Positions 54,407-64,000 of a stretch of DNA of 64,000 bases are shown piece after piece (the stretch's first letter is position 1; each line of letters starts with the position of its first letter). The stretch covers positions 25,423,061-25,487,060 of the forward strand of contig NC_084804.1 of assembly GCF_963583255.1 (NCBI RefSeq). Direction: 5' to 3'. This DNA comes from Pyrus communis (Eukaryota; Streptophyta; Magnoliopsida; Rosales; Rosaceae). The translations under genes were made by a program, and so were the position numbers. The notes beneath the pieces were generated by a model. It saw only the letters and a list, made by a program, of their open reading frames with translations, searched no databases and had not been told where the DNA came from.

Positions 54407-57202
54407 TGATAGGAGCATATTCATGCGACTTAAATGGCTTGTTCTCGTGCATTTACGTTATGTTTCTTTAGTTATTTTAGTCCTTTAAGCTATTTTCGTG
54501 TGTTTGTAGGTCCAAAGGGCTAAAGGAGCAAAAAGATGCATTTTGGAGACTTTTGGAGCACTTTTGGGCTAAGGATGGATAGCTTATGCTTGGCGCCAAA
54601 ATGTTTGACGAAATTGAAGACCAAAGTGTTGGAACCTTGTTCCTTTTAGTTTTAGGACATTTAAACCTTTCCAATTCCCTTATGCCGTGCATCTCCACCT
54701 TTCTCCCAAAACCATACACATGCATTCATTATTCATTCCCTCACATGCTTCCATTACTTATCATCACCACTTATCACTTATCATAACCACTTATCATTCA
54801 TCACTTATCATTCACCACTTATCATTCATTCACACCTTGCATTCACATGCATTTCCAACCTAATCACTCACCCACACAATCTACCATCATTCCAACCAAA
54901 ACCGTGCACATGCTATCACCATGCATTCACATGCACTTGTTCCTCCATCATTCCATCCTTTAAAACATTGCACATGCACTTTAATCATTCAACACATGCA
55001 CTCCCATTCTTTAATCCATGCAGCCACACATTCACCCACATGCATTTCCACCCACATGCTATCCCATTTCAGATTGCATTTCATTCATTTCACATGCATT
55101 CCATCCTTTAATTCACTCACACACACTCATAATCATTCACATTTTGCAATCACATGCACTTCCTTTAATTAATTCATCCTAGCTGTCAAAGCACATGTAC
55201 ACTCACCCTAATCATTCACATAGCTTTAATTCACATGCAAACACATTGCATTACCATTCACCACAGAAAAACACCATCATTGCCGAGCCTAATTCCCCTT
55301 GCATCCATTTCACATGCATTCACTTCATCATTGCAGCCACATTTCCACTCACATCCATTTAATTCACATGCATTTCAGATTGCATTCCATTCATTCCACC
55401 CTTTAATCACATGCATCTTGGCAGATTTAACATGCACACACAAGCATTAGCACATGCAACCTAGCTGTCATGTTCCCCCCATTTCACCTATAAATACTCA
55501 TTCATTCACACTCATTCAAGCACAATTCATTTCACAACAGAAATTGGTCCCTTGGGGCCGTGCCCTTCACAAGTCCATCCATTCCATTCATAAACACTCA
55601 TCCATTGCAGAAATGTAGACCATAAAACTCCCTTGTGCCGTGCTCTCCCTTACAATCCAAACACCATCCTTCCATATTCCACCACTCCTCTTCCATTCCT
55701 CCACCACTCCCCAAACCATTCACACCATCAAACTATCCCTAGACCTTGTGCTACAACGAAGAGGAAGAGAAGAGTGCCTAAACGTTCATACAATTCAAGT
55801 TTGAGTTGTTGGAATGTTTAGGTGTTTCTTTGATTTCAATGTTTAATTTCAATGCTCTTTGTTTTGTACGAATGAGGAATGGAAGATAAGAGGGCCTAAA
55901 CGTTCATACAATTCAAGTTTGAGTTGTTGGAATGTTTAGGTGTTTCTTTGATTCTCTTTGTTTTGTACCATGAGGAACTAAACCCCCCTTTGGTTAGGGG
56001 GTGATTCGAATATATGTTTATGCTTGCATTTTGATTTGAATACTTCTAATTGCGTTTCATAAGTTGTGGATTCAATTTGTTTAACCGTTTGATTGATAAC
56101 TTATTTATGTATGTTTATTGAGAATGCGCGCTTAATTTTCATGCATGAATATGACGCTAGAATATAAGTAAGTTTCACCTAATCGTTATGAACTTATATT
56201 CACAAGTAGTGGAGGTTGCTTATAAACAATCGCGTTAAACAAATTCTTGGCATAAGTTTCATGCAATCCATAGTAACGAATGCCTCGTCAACACTTATAA
56301 TTTTCATAGAGCGTAATGATTCTTGCTTGTATCTCTTCTATGCATTCATGTTGAGGACTTGTGGGGAATGTTTTGAATTGTTGTATGCGCTAACCCATCC
56401 AATTCAATAACGTTAGGAAGATTTGAAGGTTAATTAGTGCATCACGGTTAACCCGGGGTGTTGAGTTTCATGGTTTATTGAAATGCAATTGGAAATCATT
56501 TTATTATGTAAGTATAACATGTATGGAGATGAACCGCTTAGCCATTCTATCATCCATTCATTCCATTCCATCAAATTCGTTTTACAATCTGTTTAGTTTA
56601 TTAACTTGTTTTGTTATTTCAATTCTCGTCAATTTAAAACCCCCCTTTACTTTCTTGTTCTTTAGTGTTTAGAATTTGTTTAGTTTATGTTTTAAAGTGT
56701 TTTGATTCAATTTTATTTCCCAATTTCGTCCAAATTCACCAAAGTGCTCAAAACTGCCCAGAAAGTGATTTTAAGGCAGTTTTGAGTGTTTTGGGTGATG
56801 TTTGAGTCTTTTGGTTTGTTTTAATGTTTTAAGTGTTTAGTTTTACATTCTTTGAGTTAGTTTAGTGTTTTATATTGTGTTTTTACGTTCTTGAGTCAAG
56901 TTATTACTTAATTTCGTCCAAATTTGTGTTTGTGCTCAAATCTGCCCAGAAAGTGGTTTTTAGGCAGATTTGAGTGTGTTTGTGTTGTTTTGAGTCTTTT
57001 GGTTTGTCTTAGTGTTTTAAAGTTTAGTTTTGCATTCTTTGAGTCTAGTATAGTGTTTCATATTGTTATTTTACGTTTTTGAGTCAAATCCAAGTGGTTA
57101 ACAATCCCTCCTAATCCCCGGTCTAGAACGATCCCTACTTATACATATACTACAATTTGACGAAAAGAGGGTTTAATTTGTGTGCGTATAAGTCTCGCAT
57201 CA
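54407..57202 (+). repeat. 5' LTR of element G
   Basis: 2796 bp. CTTATC repeats 54757-54830, CACATGCA-rich U3, TATA box 55489-55496, leader hairpins at about 55777 and 55894, C/G hairpin near 55983-56001. Two U5 stem-loops with paired differences: CTCAAAACTGCC/GGCAGTTTTGAG (56747-56786) and CTCAAATCTGCC/GGCAGATTTGAG (56935-56974). Confidence 0.93.
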
Positions 57203-57207
57203 AATTT

Positions 57208-57225
57208 TGGCGCCGTTGCCGGGGA
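57208..57225 (+). other. Primer-binding site of G
   Basis: TGGCGCCGTTGCCGGGGA, five bases after the LTR. The flank CCGGGGATTAG is complementary to CTAATCCCCGG in U5. Confidence 0.9.
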
Positions 57226-57321
57226 TTAGAAAATTTGCTAATCCCTTGGATTGTTTTATTTTTGTTTGTTTTTATTCCAGATTCTTAATCTTGTTTTGTT
57301 TCTTGTTTTAGGTACTAGTTC

Positions 57322-57366
57322 ATGACTCGGAGTTCTCATCCGATTCGTGAACATATCCTGGAGTGA
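57322..57366 (+). pseudogene. Gag stump of G (14 codons)
   Basis: MTRSSHPIREHILE then TGA, followed by the same deletion joint as in E. Preceded by CTTGTTTTAGGTACTAG, the acceptor-like motif seen before gag in D and F. Confidence 0.8.
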
Positions 57367-57432
57367 TTGGGTTCTTCGTCCGGCTGCAAGACGTAAAAGA
57401 AAGCGCTATTTGGGAGGCAAGCCAATGCACTG

Positions 57433-57450
57433 AATAAAACAAAGCATGTT

Positions 57451-57484
<34 letters not shown>
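57433..57484 (+). repeat. AATAAA and poly(A) seam (G)
   Basis: AATAAA (57433-57438), 13 bases, then an uninterrupted run of 33 A (57452-57484) leading into GTGATACTAAACATGG of the aORF module. The cleanest of the four seams. Confidence 0.8.
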
Positions 57485-57486
<2 letters not shown>

Positions 57487-57514
57487 GATACTAAACATGG
57501 AGAAAGATGGAGCT

Positions 57515-58154
57515 TCACAAAGGTTGTTTACGTGAAGCCCCACTACGAGGCATCGGAGCGGAAGGCATAGTAGCGGAAGGCATCGAAGCGGAAGGCTTTG
57601 AAGCGGAAGGCATCGGAGCGGAAGGCATCGAAGCGGAAGGCATCGAAGCGGAAGGCATCGGAGCGGGAGGCATCAGAGCTAAAACATTCCAGGCCTCAAT
57701 ACTTGGCCAAGCGCTGGATGAGCCAGGAAAAAGGTGCCTCTGGAGGAAAGACGAAAACCTTTGACGGTCACTGTGAATCCGACCTTCAAACTCTTGCAGC
57801 TCATCAAGCTTCCTCTTCATGCCCGTCGAATAGTTGTTGGCAAGCATGTGCAAACTTCTATTCTCGTACTTAAGCTGCTGGATCTCTTGCTTAAGACTTT
57901 CCACCTCTGCCATCAATGATTCCACCTGACGGGAGCGGGCAAGCAGGCGTTGGCCCATGTTGGACACAGAACTCGCACACTGAACACTAAGTGCGAGGGA
58001 CTCTTGAACAGCCAACTCATCGGACCGTCCTGACAGCAGCCTACTATCTTTTGGAGTGAGGAGGTTCCTAGCTACTATTGTAGCTGTTGTGGCGTCCTGC
58101 ATCACGGAGTCTTCACCTGTAAGAAGACCGTTAGAAGATAAGAAAGAAGGGCGC
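57515..58154 (-). pseudogene. aORF of element G, interrupted by element H
   Basis: Open from the stop at 57515 up to the H insertion, lacking only the first ~25-28 codons, which should lie on the far side of H. It has nine 15-bp C-terminal repeat units, the most in the window. The coiled coil is preserved, with changes such as MLANNYSTG and ELQEFEG. Confidence 0.82.
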
Positions 58155-60851
58155 TGGTGCGAGATTTATACGCACACAAATTAACCCTCTTTTTATCATT
58201 TGTAGTATAGGTGCAAGTAGGGATCGTTCTGGACCGGGGATTAGGAGGGATTGTTAATCACTTGGATTTGACTCAAAAACATAGAAACAAAGTTAAAAAC
58301 GTTCACAAAGACTCAAAGGACTCAAAACAAAACAAACACACTCAAATCTGCCTAAAAACCACTTTCTGGGCAGATTTGAGCACAAACACAAATTTGGACG
58401 AATTTATGTAATAACTTGACTCAAGAATGTAAAAACACAATATAAAACACTAAACTAACTCAAAGAATGTAAAACTAAACACTTAAAACATTAAAACAAA
58501 CCAAAAGACTCAAACATCACCCAAAACACTCAAAACTGCCTTAAAATCACTTTCTGGGCAGTTTTGAGCACTTTGGTGAATTTGGACGAAATTGGGAAAT
58601 AAATTGAATCAAAACACTTAGAAACATAAACTAAGACACTTTCTAACTAAATTGGACAATAAAGTAAAGGGGGATTGAGGTTTATACGAAATTAAATTAA
58701 ATTGCACAGATTGTAAATTAAAGCAAAATGTAAATGTGAATGTGTGATAGAATTGAATGGAATTGAAATGAATGAATGCTAGCTAAGGGGTTCATCTTCA
58801 CATATGTTACACTTGCATAATAAAATGATTTCCAATTGCATTTCAATAAACCATGAAACTCAACACCCCGGGTTAACCGTGATGCACTAATTAACCTTCA
58901 AATCTTCCTAACGTTATTGAATTGGATGGGTTAGCGCATACAACAATTCAAAACATTCCCCACAAGTCCTCAACATGAATGCATAGAAGAGATACAAGCA
59001 AGAATCATTACGCTCTATGAAAATTATAAGTGTTGACGAGGCATTCGTTACTATGGATTGCATGAAACTTATGCCAAGAATTCATTTAACGCGATTGTTT
59101 ATAAGCAACCTCCACTACTTGTGAATATAAGTTCATAACGATTAGGTGAAACTCACTTATATTCTAGCGTCATATTCATGCATGAAAATTAAGTGTGCAC
59201 TCTCAATGAACATACATAAATAAGTTATCAATCAAACAGTTAAACGAATTGAATCCACAACTTATGAAACGCAATTAGAAGTATTCAAATCAAAATGCAA
59301 GCATAAACATATATTCGAATCACCCCCTAACCAAGGGGGGTTTATTCCTCATGGTACAAAACAAAGAGAATCAAAGAAACACCTAAACATTCCAACAACT
59401 CAAACTTGAATTGTATGAACGTTTAGGTCCTCTTCTCTTCCATTCCTCATTCGTACAAAACAAAGAGTATTGAAATTAAACGTTGAAATCAAAGAAACAC
59501 CTAAACATTCCAACAACTCAAACTTGAATTGTATGAACGTTTAGGCACTCTTCTCTTCCTCTTCGTTGTAGCACAAGGTCTAGGGATAGTTTGATGGTGT
59601 GAATGGTTTGGGGAGTGGTGGAAATGGAAGGATGGTGTTTGGATTGTAAGGGAGAGCACGGCACAAGGGAGTTTTATGGTCTACATTTCTGCAATGGATG
59701 AGTGTTTATGAATGGAATGGATGGACTTGTGAAGGGCACGGCCCCAAGGGACCAATTTCTGTTGTGAAATGAATTGTGTATGAATGAGAATGAATGAATG
59801 AGTATTTATAGGTGAAATGGGGGGAACATGACAGCTAGGAACTTGGTGGAAATCTGAAATGGTGATGGGAGATGCATGTGGCTGTTTGTGCATGTGATTA
59901 AAGGGTGGAAATGCATGTGTTTTGACAGAAATGAAAGGGAATGCACGTTTTTGGTTGATTTCTGGTGGTTGTGAGGTGGAAATCTAGGTGGAAATGCATG
60001 TGGATTAAAGCTATGTGAATGATTAAGGTGAATGTGCATGAGTGCATGTGAAATCTGCCAAGATGCATGTGTTATGAAGTGGATTTTCTACAAAGCAAGG
60101 TGAATGTGCATGTGATTAAATTAAAAGATGGAATGCATGTGAATATGATGGAAATCTGATTTCTTTGAAGATGCATGTGCAATGAAGTGGAATGACAGCT
60201 AGGTTATGATGATGAATGCATGTGAATATGATGGAAATCTGATTTCTTTGAAGATGCATGTGCAATGAAGTGGAATGACAGCTAGGTTATGATGATGAAT
60301 GCATGTGGCTGATTTAATTGAATAGGAAAGCATGTGAAATGTTTGTGGTGAGTGAATGTTCATGTGAATTAAAGCTAAAGTGATGATGATAAGTGATAAG
60401 TGATAAGTGATATGTGATATGATAAAGTGATGATGATAAGTGATAAGTGATAAGTGATATGATATGTGGTTATGATAAGTAATGGGAGCATGTGGGTTAA
60501 TTAATGAAGGAAATGCATGTGCAATGACAAGGTGTTAGAATGGATGTGTGTTATGCATGGCATGATTGGGATTAGGAAAGGTTTAAATGTCCTAAAACTA
60601 AAGAGAATAAGGTTCCAACACTTTGGCTCCAATTAGGTCTTCAATTTCGTCCAACACTTTGGCTCCAAGCATAAGCTATCCATCCTTAGCCCAAAAGTGC
60701 TCCAAAAATCTCCAAAATGCATCTTTTTGCTCCTTTAGCCCTTTGGACCTACAAACACACGAAAATAGCTTAAAGTACTAAAATAACTAAAGAAACATAA
60801 CGTAAATGCACGAGAACAAGCCATTTAAGTCGCATGAATATGCTCCTATCA
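58155..60851 (-). repeat. 3' LTR of element H
   Basis: 2697 bp on the minus strand. Stem-loops at about 58339-58378 and 58530-58569 carry the two paired sequence versions. TATA box on the minus strand at 59813-59820. A GATAAGTGATAAGT array is at 60378-60480. A ~78-bp segment around 60162-60230 is tandemly repeated at 60240-60300. Ends GCTCCTATCA at 60851. Confidence 0.9.
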
Positions 60852-60855
60852 AATA

Positions 60856-60867
60856 CCCCCACACTTA
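60856..60867 (-). other. Polypurine tract of H
   Basis: CCCCCACACTTA on the plus strand, i.e. TAAGTGTGGGGG on the minus strand, four bases from the LTR. Confidence 0.87.
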
Positions 60868-63022
60868 TCTTTTGCTAGTCCTCGAGCAAAACAAAACAAC
60901 AAAAGATCACGAAACTAGACAAAACGAACAAAACACAACCTACACCTTCCAACAATCGTCTCACGGATTTCCAATGCTCATGACAAGTTAAAAATCATTC
61001 TTCCCACAGATTTTAGCCATCTTTACACTTAAGTACATTCTTAATCATAGTCACCACATACTAGTTCACATTTAAGCATTTAAAACCATTTCGAATGTAG
61101 TAACATGCCTTAGAGAATTTCCTCAATTCCTTACTAGAATGCACTCTATTTTCACATAGATTTTCTGACTACACACCCTACACTAGTTATATGTGAGAGA
61201 TTGATGTAAACATGAAAGACTAGTATCTCACATATGTTATAACAAAGAAAGCATTTTCTGGATTTACGATAATGACATGAATATGATCTCATGAATGGAA
61301 TGCTACTACTTAGAATGAGAACCAGTGATTCCATAAGCTCATATCAATTCCAAACTCCACAAATTGAAACACATAACACTCAAGATAGAAGTCACGGGTT
61401 GTAATGGGGCTTGGGGTGTGTGGCTAACAAAGAAGGGATATGGAAAACAAAGGTTCTTAAAGAAATAGCGAGCAAAGCATTTGAATCATCTTAGAATTCA
61501 CTTTTGAATGAAAACTCAACTTTTGATCAAAAAGGGATAACAAGCTCTTTCTTTTCTTTTCTGTTTTTCTTTCTCATATGTTTTTCACAATTTTTTTTTT
61601 TTTTTTGCTTTGTCTTTTTCTTTTGAATCTCAAAACATACATATAAACGTAAGAACAAACTTTTACTCCCCCACACTCATTTTTCTTGCATAATGTAACT
61701 CAAAAGGAATTCATTTAAGTCATGCTCACTATACTTTAAGAACAAGGGTATAGGAAAGTCCTACTCTAGGCTAGGTAAGGGGTGATGTGGTTAGCAAAGA
61801 AAATAGGCTAAACGAGGCTCAACATGGTTAAAACTAATATATACGAAATATGGGAAGTAAGGCTGTTTGGCTATGGTGGCAACTACACAACTTCATCTTG
61901 ATATATGTTATGCAACTCAATGTCATGCTTTGAATGAAACGGATATAAGTTCTAGCATTTAGTTCTATCATGATACAATTGCATTCTAAGTAGCAACCAA
62001 GCAAGGAATAATGAGATCATGCAACAACTTTAGAAAACAAAGAATCACAGAAAATAACTCTCCAAAGAAGCTAATGGCTCGAGTCTCACAGGGTTGTAGC
62101 GTTTGTTTGAGTTCCTTCCTTCAAGCATGTTACAAAAACGAATTTTTCTTTTATGATTGCATGTGAAGTCATACATTATAACCATAACCAAGCATATACC
62201 AAGAGTAAATCAAACTTTTCTCTATGTTAAAAACTCTTTTTAACCGTCATGCAATTACAAACCAAATCCTTATCATTGTGTTGGAAGGTACCCTAAGACA
62301 CAAACACACAAAAATGACTCAAAACACTCTTTTTAGGCTTTTTAAAACAATTTTTTCAAATTTTTATGGTATTTTCGGAGTTATAAAAACAAAACATACT
62401 AAAACACTCTAAAACAACTTAAAAACATCTTAAAACAGCAAGGAACAACATTTGAAGTAATGGGTGATAAAATCCCACGAATTTGCATTAACAACATTAG
62501 TTACCCCCCCACACTTAAATCAAACATTGTCCTCAATGTTTTAAGCATAGATTTAAACAAAGCATAAGTAAACACACAAAAAGCATTTAAACATACTAAA
62601 CATGGCAGAATGTAATTAACAAAGAGAAGAGTTTAGGGACGCAAATCTGGTTATGGAGTGTAAATTCCCTCTTCTCCTTGGTAATTGCATTGAGGCTTTG
62701 ATCATAGTGACTCCACAGGCTTACTCTTGAACTGGTTTCCGCCCATCATTGATTTTCCTTTGTGCTACTGTTGAACTAGGCAGCAGGATTCTTTTGGTCT
62801 TCCCCGAAGGTCTGAGCTTACCCCTTTGGTCTGTTTCTTTGTTCAATCTTTCCAATTCGTATTGAAAAGGGTTGGAGGATAACTCAGCCTATGTTTGTCT
62901 CCACATGCTTCAATGTATCATTTTCACTTGCCTTACTCGCTCCCCTTTGCAGAAGTGGTCCCTTCTCCGGAAGTGTATCAACCGTTGAAGATGACTACTC
63001 GAGAGCAACGCTAGGTAAGCAA
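60868..63022 (-). other. Non-coding 3' region of H with two PPT-like motifs
   Basis: Collinear with B and C. PPT-like motifs as CCCCC-ACACT (61668-61677) and CCCCCCC-ACACTTA (62504-62517). T-rich tract 61545-61625. No supported gene. ORFs such as 60806-60991 and 62224-62412 run through conserved non-coding sequence. Confidence 0.62.
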
Positions 63023-63364
63023 TCAGGAATAGATTCCAGGCAGTTGGCTCCAGATCGGAAGATTGACTCCAAGTGCCGGCTGATTGCTTCTTTTACTTTG
63101 CCATGCGAGTAAGAACAAGGACAAAGAAAAAGACAGGGAAAGAGCATGATATGAGATACTTTTGCTTTTGACCTTTATGATATGAGATACCTTTGCTTTT
63201 GAAGAAGCGGTGAATGAATCAGCACATGTATTTGTTGTGTTGTTTCCTCCTGGGTCATATGTACTCCAGGCATCTGGTATCATCTTTGGGGAAGAAGAAA
63301 GAATTGAGTCTTTCGAAAGGCTTTGCTGGGAGTGCGCCCTCAGAGGTGAGGGAGAGTTGGGCAT
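63023..63364 (-). CDS. Small conserved ORF, copy in H (113 aa), doubtful gene
   Basis: Starts MPNSPSPLRAHSQQSLSK as in B and C. Differs near residue 45 (YDPGGNNTT for DDPGGNGGL), including a one-codon length change that keeps the frame. It carries the same hydrophobic stretch. It is on the strand opposite to the aORF. Confidence 0.3.
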   Translation of the reverse strand: MPNSPSPLRAHSQQSLSKDSILSSSPKMIPDAWSTYDPGGNNTTNTCADSFTASSKAKVSHIIKVKSKSISYHALSLSFSLSLFLLAWQSKRSNQPALGVNLPIWSQLPGIYS

Positions 63365-63406
63365 TTTTCTTCAGGTTTGCCTTGCCATAAAAGACGAAGG
63401 TCGACA

Positions 63407-63918
63407 TATATAGAGATAATATCAAGTGGTGGTACTGTTCTTTTACCCTTGTCGACAAATGTCTCTTCGATATCAGAACGACGCCTCTTCGATTTCTGAG
63501 CAGGCGCCCCTTCGATTTCTGAACGACGCCCCTTCTCTTTCTGAACGACACGTGGTAGTGCAGATGCGGCTCCTTTTGACAAAGCTGCACGCGTTTTCTG
63601 AAAAGCAGAGAAAGCGTCGCCGAACTTTGCGCTTGTCGGCTAAAGACGTGTAGTTGCGGTGATGGCCTCCACGTGTTGTCTGAAAAGAAGAAATCTTTTG
63701 ACAAAGTTGAACGCGTCTTCTGAAAAGCCGAGAAAGCGTTGCCTAAATTACGCCGGAAATTCCGGCTTTTTGAATCGGTGGACGCGTCGCTTTGGCTTTT
63801 TTATTGAGCTATCGATCACCACAACAAACACACTCTGAAGAATTCCCATTCTTGAAAATCGACTCCGACTCTTTGAAAATTTACTCCATCAACCCTTATC
63901 TTTGAACACCTTTGAAAA
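63407..63918 (+). promoter_or_regulatory. Promoter and leader of the H aORF
   Basis: TATATAGA at 63407-63414, 505 bp before the aORF ATG. G-boxes CACGTG at 63549-63554 (in GACACGTGGT) and 63670-63675. Degenerate GATTTCTGAACGACGCC units at 63470-63545. Read in the forward direction here, this is the clearest view of the module's upstream region. Confidence 0.55.
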
Positions 63919-64000
63919 ATGGCAAACTCATCGAACCTTAGCTTGGAATTGAGCCTTAGCAGTGATACGGGCGCGCCGCGTCAAGGTAACGTATGGCGCC
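63919..64000 (+). CDS. aORF of element H, N-terminal part (runs off the window)
   Basis: ATG at 63919, MANSSNLSLELSLSSD, then TGAPRQGNVWR up to the window edge. Residue for residue this matches the start in B. It is antisense to element H, which is on the minus strand. Confidence 0.75.
   Translation, partial: MANSSNLSLELSLSSDTGAPRQGNVWR

Larger units (their letters stand above)
54407..58154 (+). mobile_element. Element G: gag-less aORF element, interrupted by H
   Basis: The 5' LTR is 54407-57202, then a PBS, a gag stump, AATAAA plus an A-rich seam, and the aORF up to 58154. Element H is inserted there. GGCGC (58150-58154) would be its duplication. The remainder of G is expected beyond the window. 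Confidence 0.88.
58155..64000 (-). mobile_element. Element H: minus-strand aORF element, incomplete at the window end
   Basis: The 3' LTR is 58155-60851 (minus). The PPT is just to its right (60856-60867). The non-coding 3' region and the aORF leader follow, and the aORF start is at 63919 on the plus strand. The gag side and 5' LTR lie outside. It sits inside the aORF of G. Its LTR terminus is TGGTGCG instead of TGATGCG. Confidence 0.88.

Noticed and set aside
61545..61625. T/C-rich tract as a terminator or telomere-like repeat
   Set aside because: It is the reverse complement of the A/G tract that follows the second PPT-like motif in all elements and has no telomere motif.

Overview
The window is plant nuclear DNA made almost entirely of nested LTR retrotransposons. 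No host gene, tRNA, rRNA or CRISPR array is visible. The LTRs run from TGATAGGAGC to CTCGCATCA. They are followed by a primer-binding site complementary to a tRNA-Asp 3' end (TGGCGCCGTTGCCGGGGA), and purine tracts of the form TAAGTGTGGGGG precede the 3' LTRs. The one long intact protein is a Gag-protease with a CCHC knuckle and a DLGAS protease site. These traits point to the Athila-like branch of plant Ty3/gypsy elements, here in a eudicot. The DNA has a Rosaceae-like feel, but that is only an impression. Such nests are typical of pericentromeric heterochromatin (inference).

Layout. 1-234: end of an unrelated element, then a 5'-truncated LTR to 2147. 2165-29690: a 27.5 kb composite (A) flanked by TGCAC. 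Its outer ends are minus-strand LTR pieces. Inside it lies plus-strand element B (3879-24145, duplication TAGCA), and inside B's 3' LTR lies element C (13106-23623, duplication CCCCC). 24602-29690 is a patchwork of LTR pieces in both orientations, including a near-perfect 125-bp inverted repeat. 29865-43181: element E, whose 5' LTR is split by element D (32217-41719, duplication TCTAT). D is the only element with intact gag-pro. 43182-52623: minus-strand element F, a broken gag-pro element split by a solo LTR (45374-47907, duplication GTTCT). 52624-54406: a stack of truncated pieces. 54407-58154: element G, interrupted by minus-strand element H (58155 to beyond the window end).

How the parts work together. 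No element encodes a recognisable complete reverse transcriptase, RNase H or integrase, yet B, C and D have nearly identical LTR pairs and clean target duplications. They must have been moved by polymerase supplied from elsewhere. D supplies Gag and protease only. B, C, E, G and H carry a shared module of about 2 kb containing an antisense gene (aORF) for a coiled-coil protein of about 225 residues, with its own TATA box and a G-box-rich leader. The module is joined to the gag side through a poly(A)-like seam, preceded in E and G by AATAAA. D has the corresponding site without the module. The module is the best candidate for something little described.

The LTR RNA also carries conserved structure: hairpins with paired changes, and 11-nt complementarity between U5 and the PBS edge. 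The U3 regions differ between elements like swapped cassettes: CATGCA arrays, CTTATC arrays or CCTAGTTGAACTAGG palindromes.
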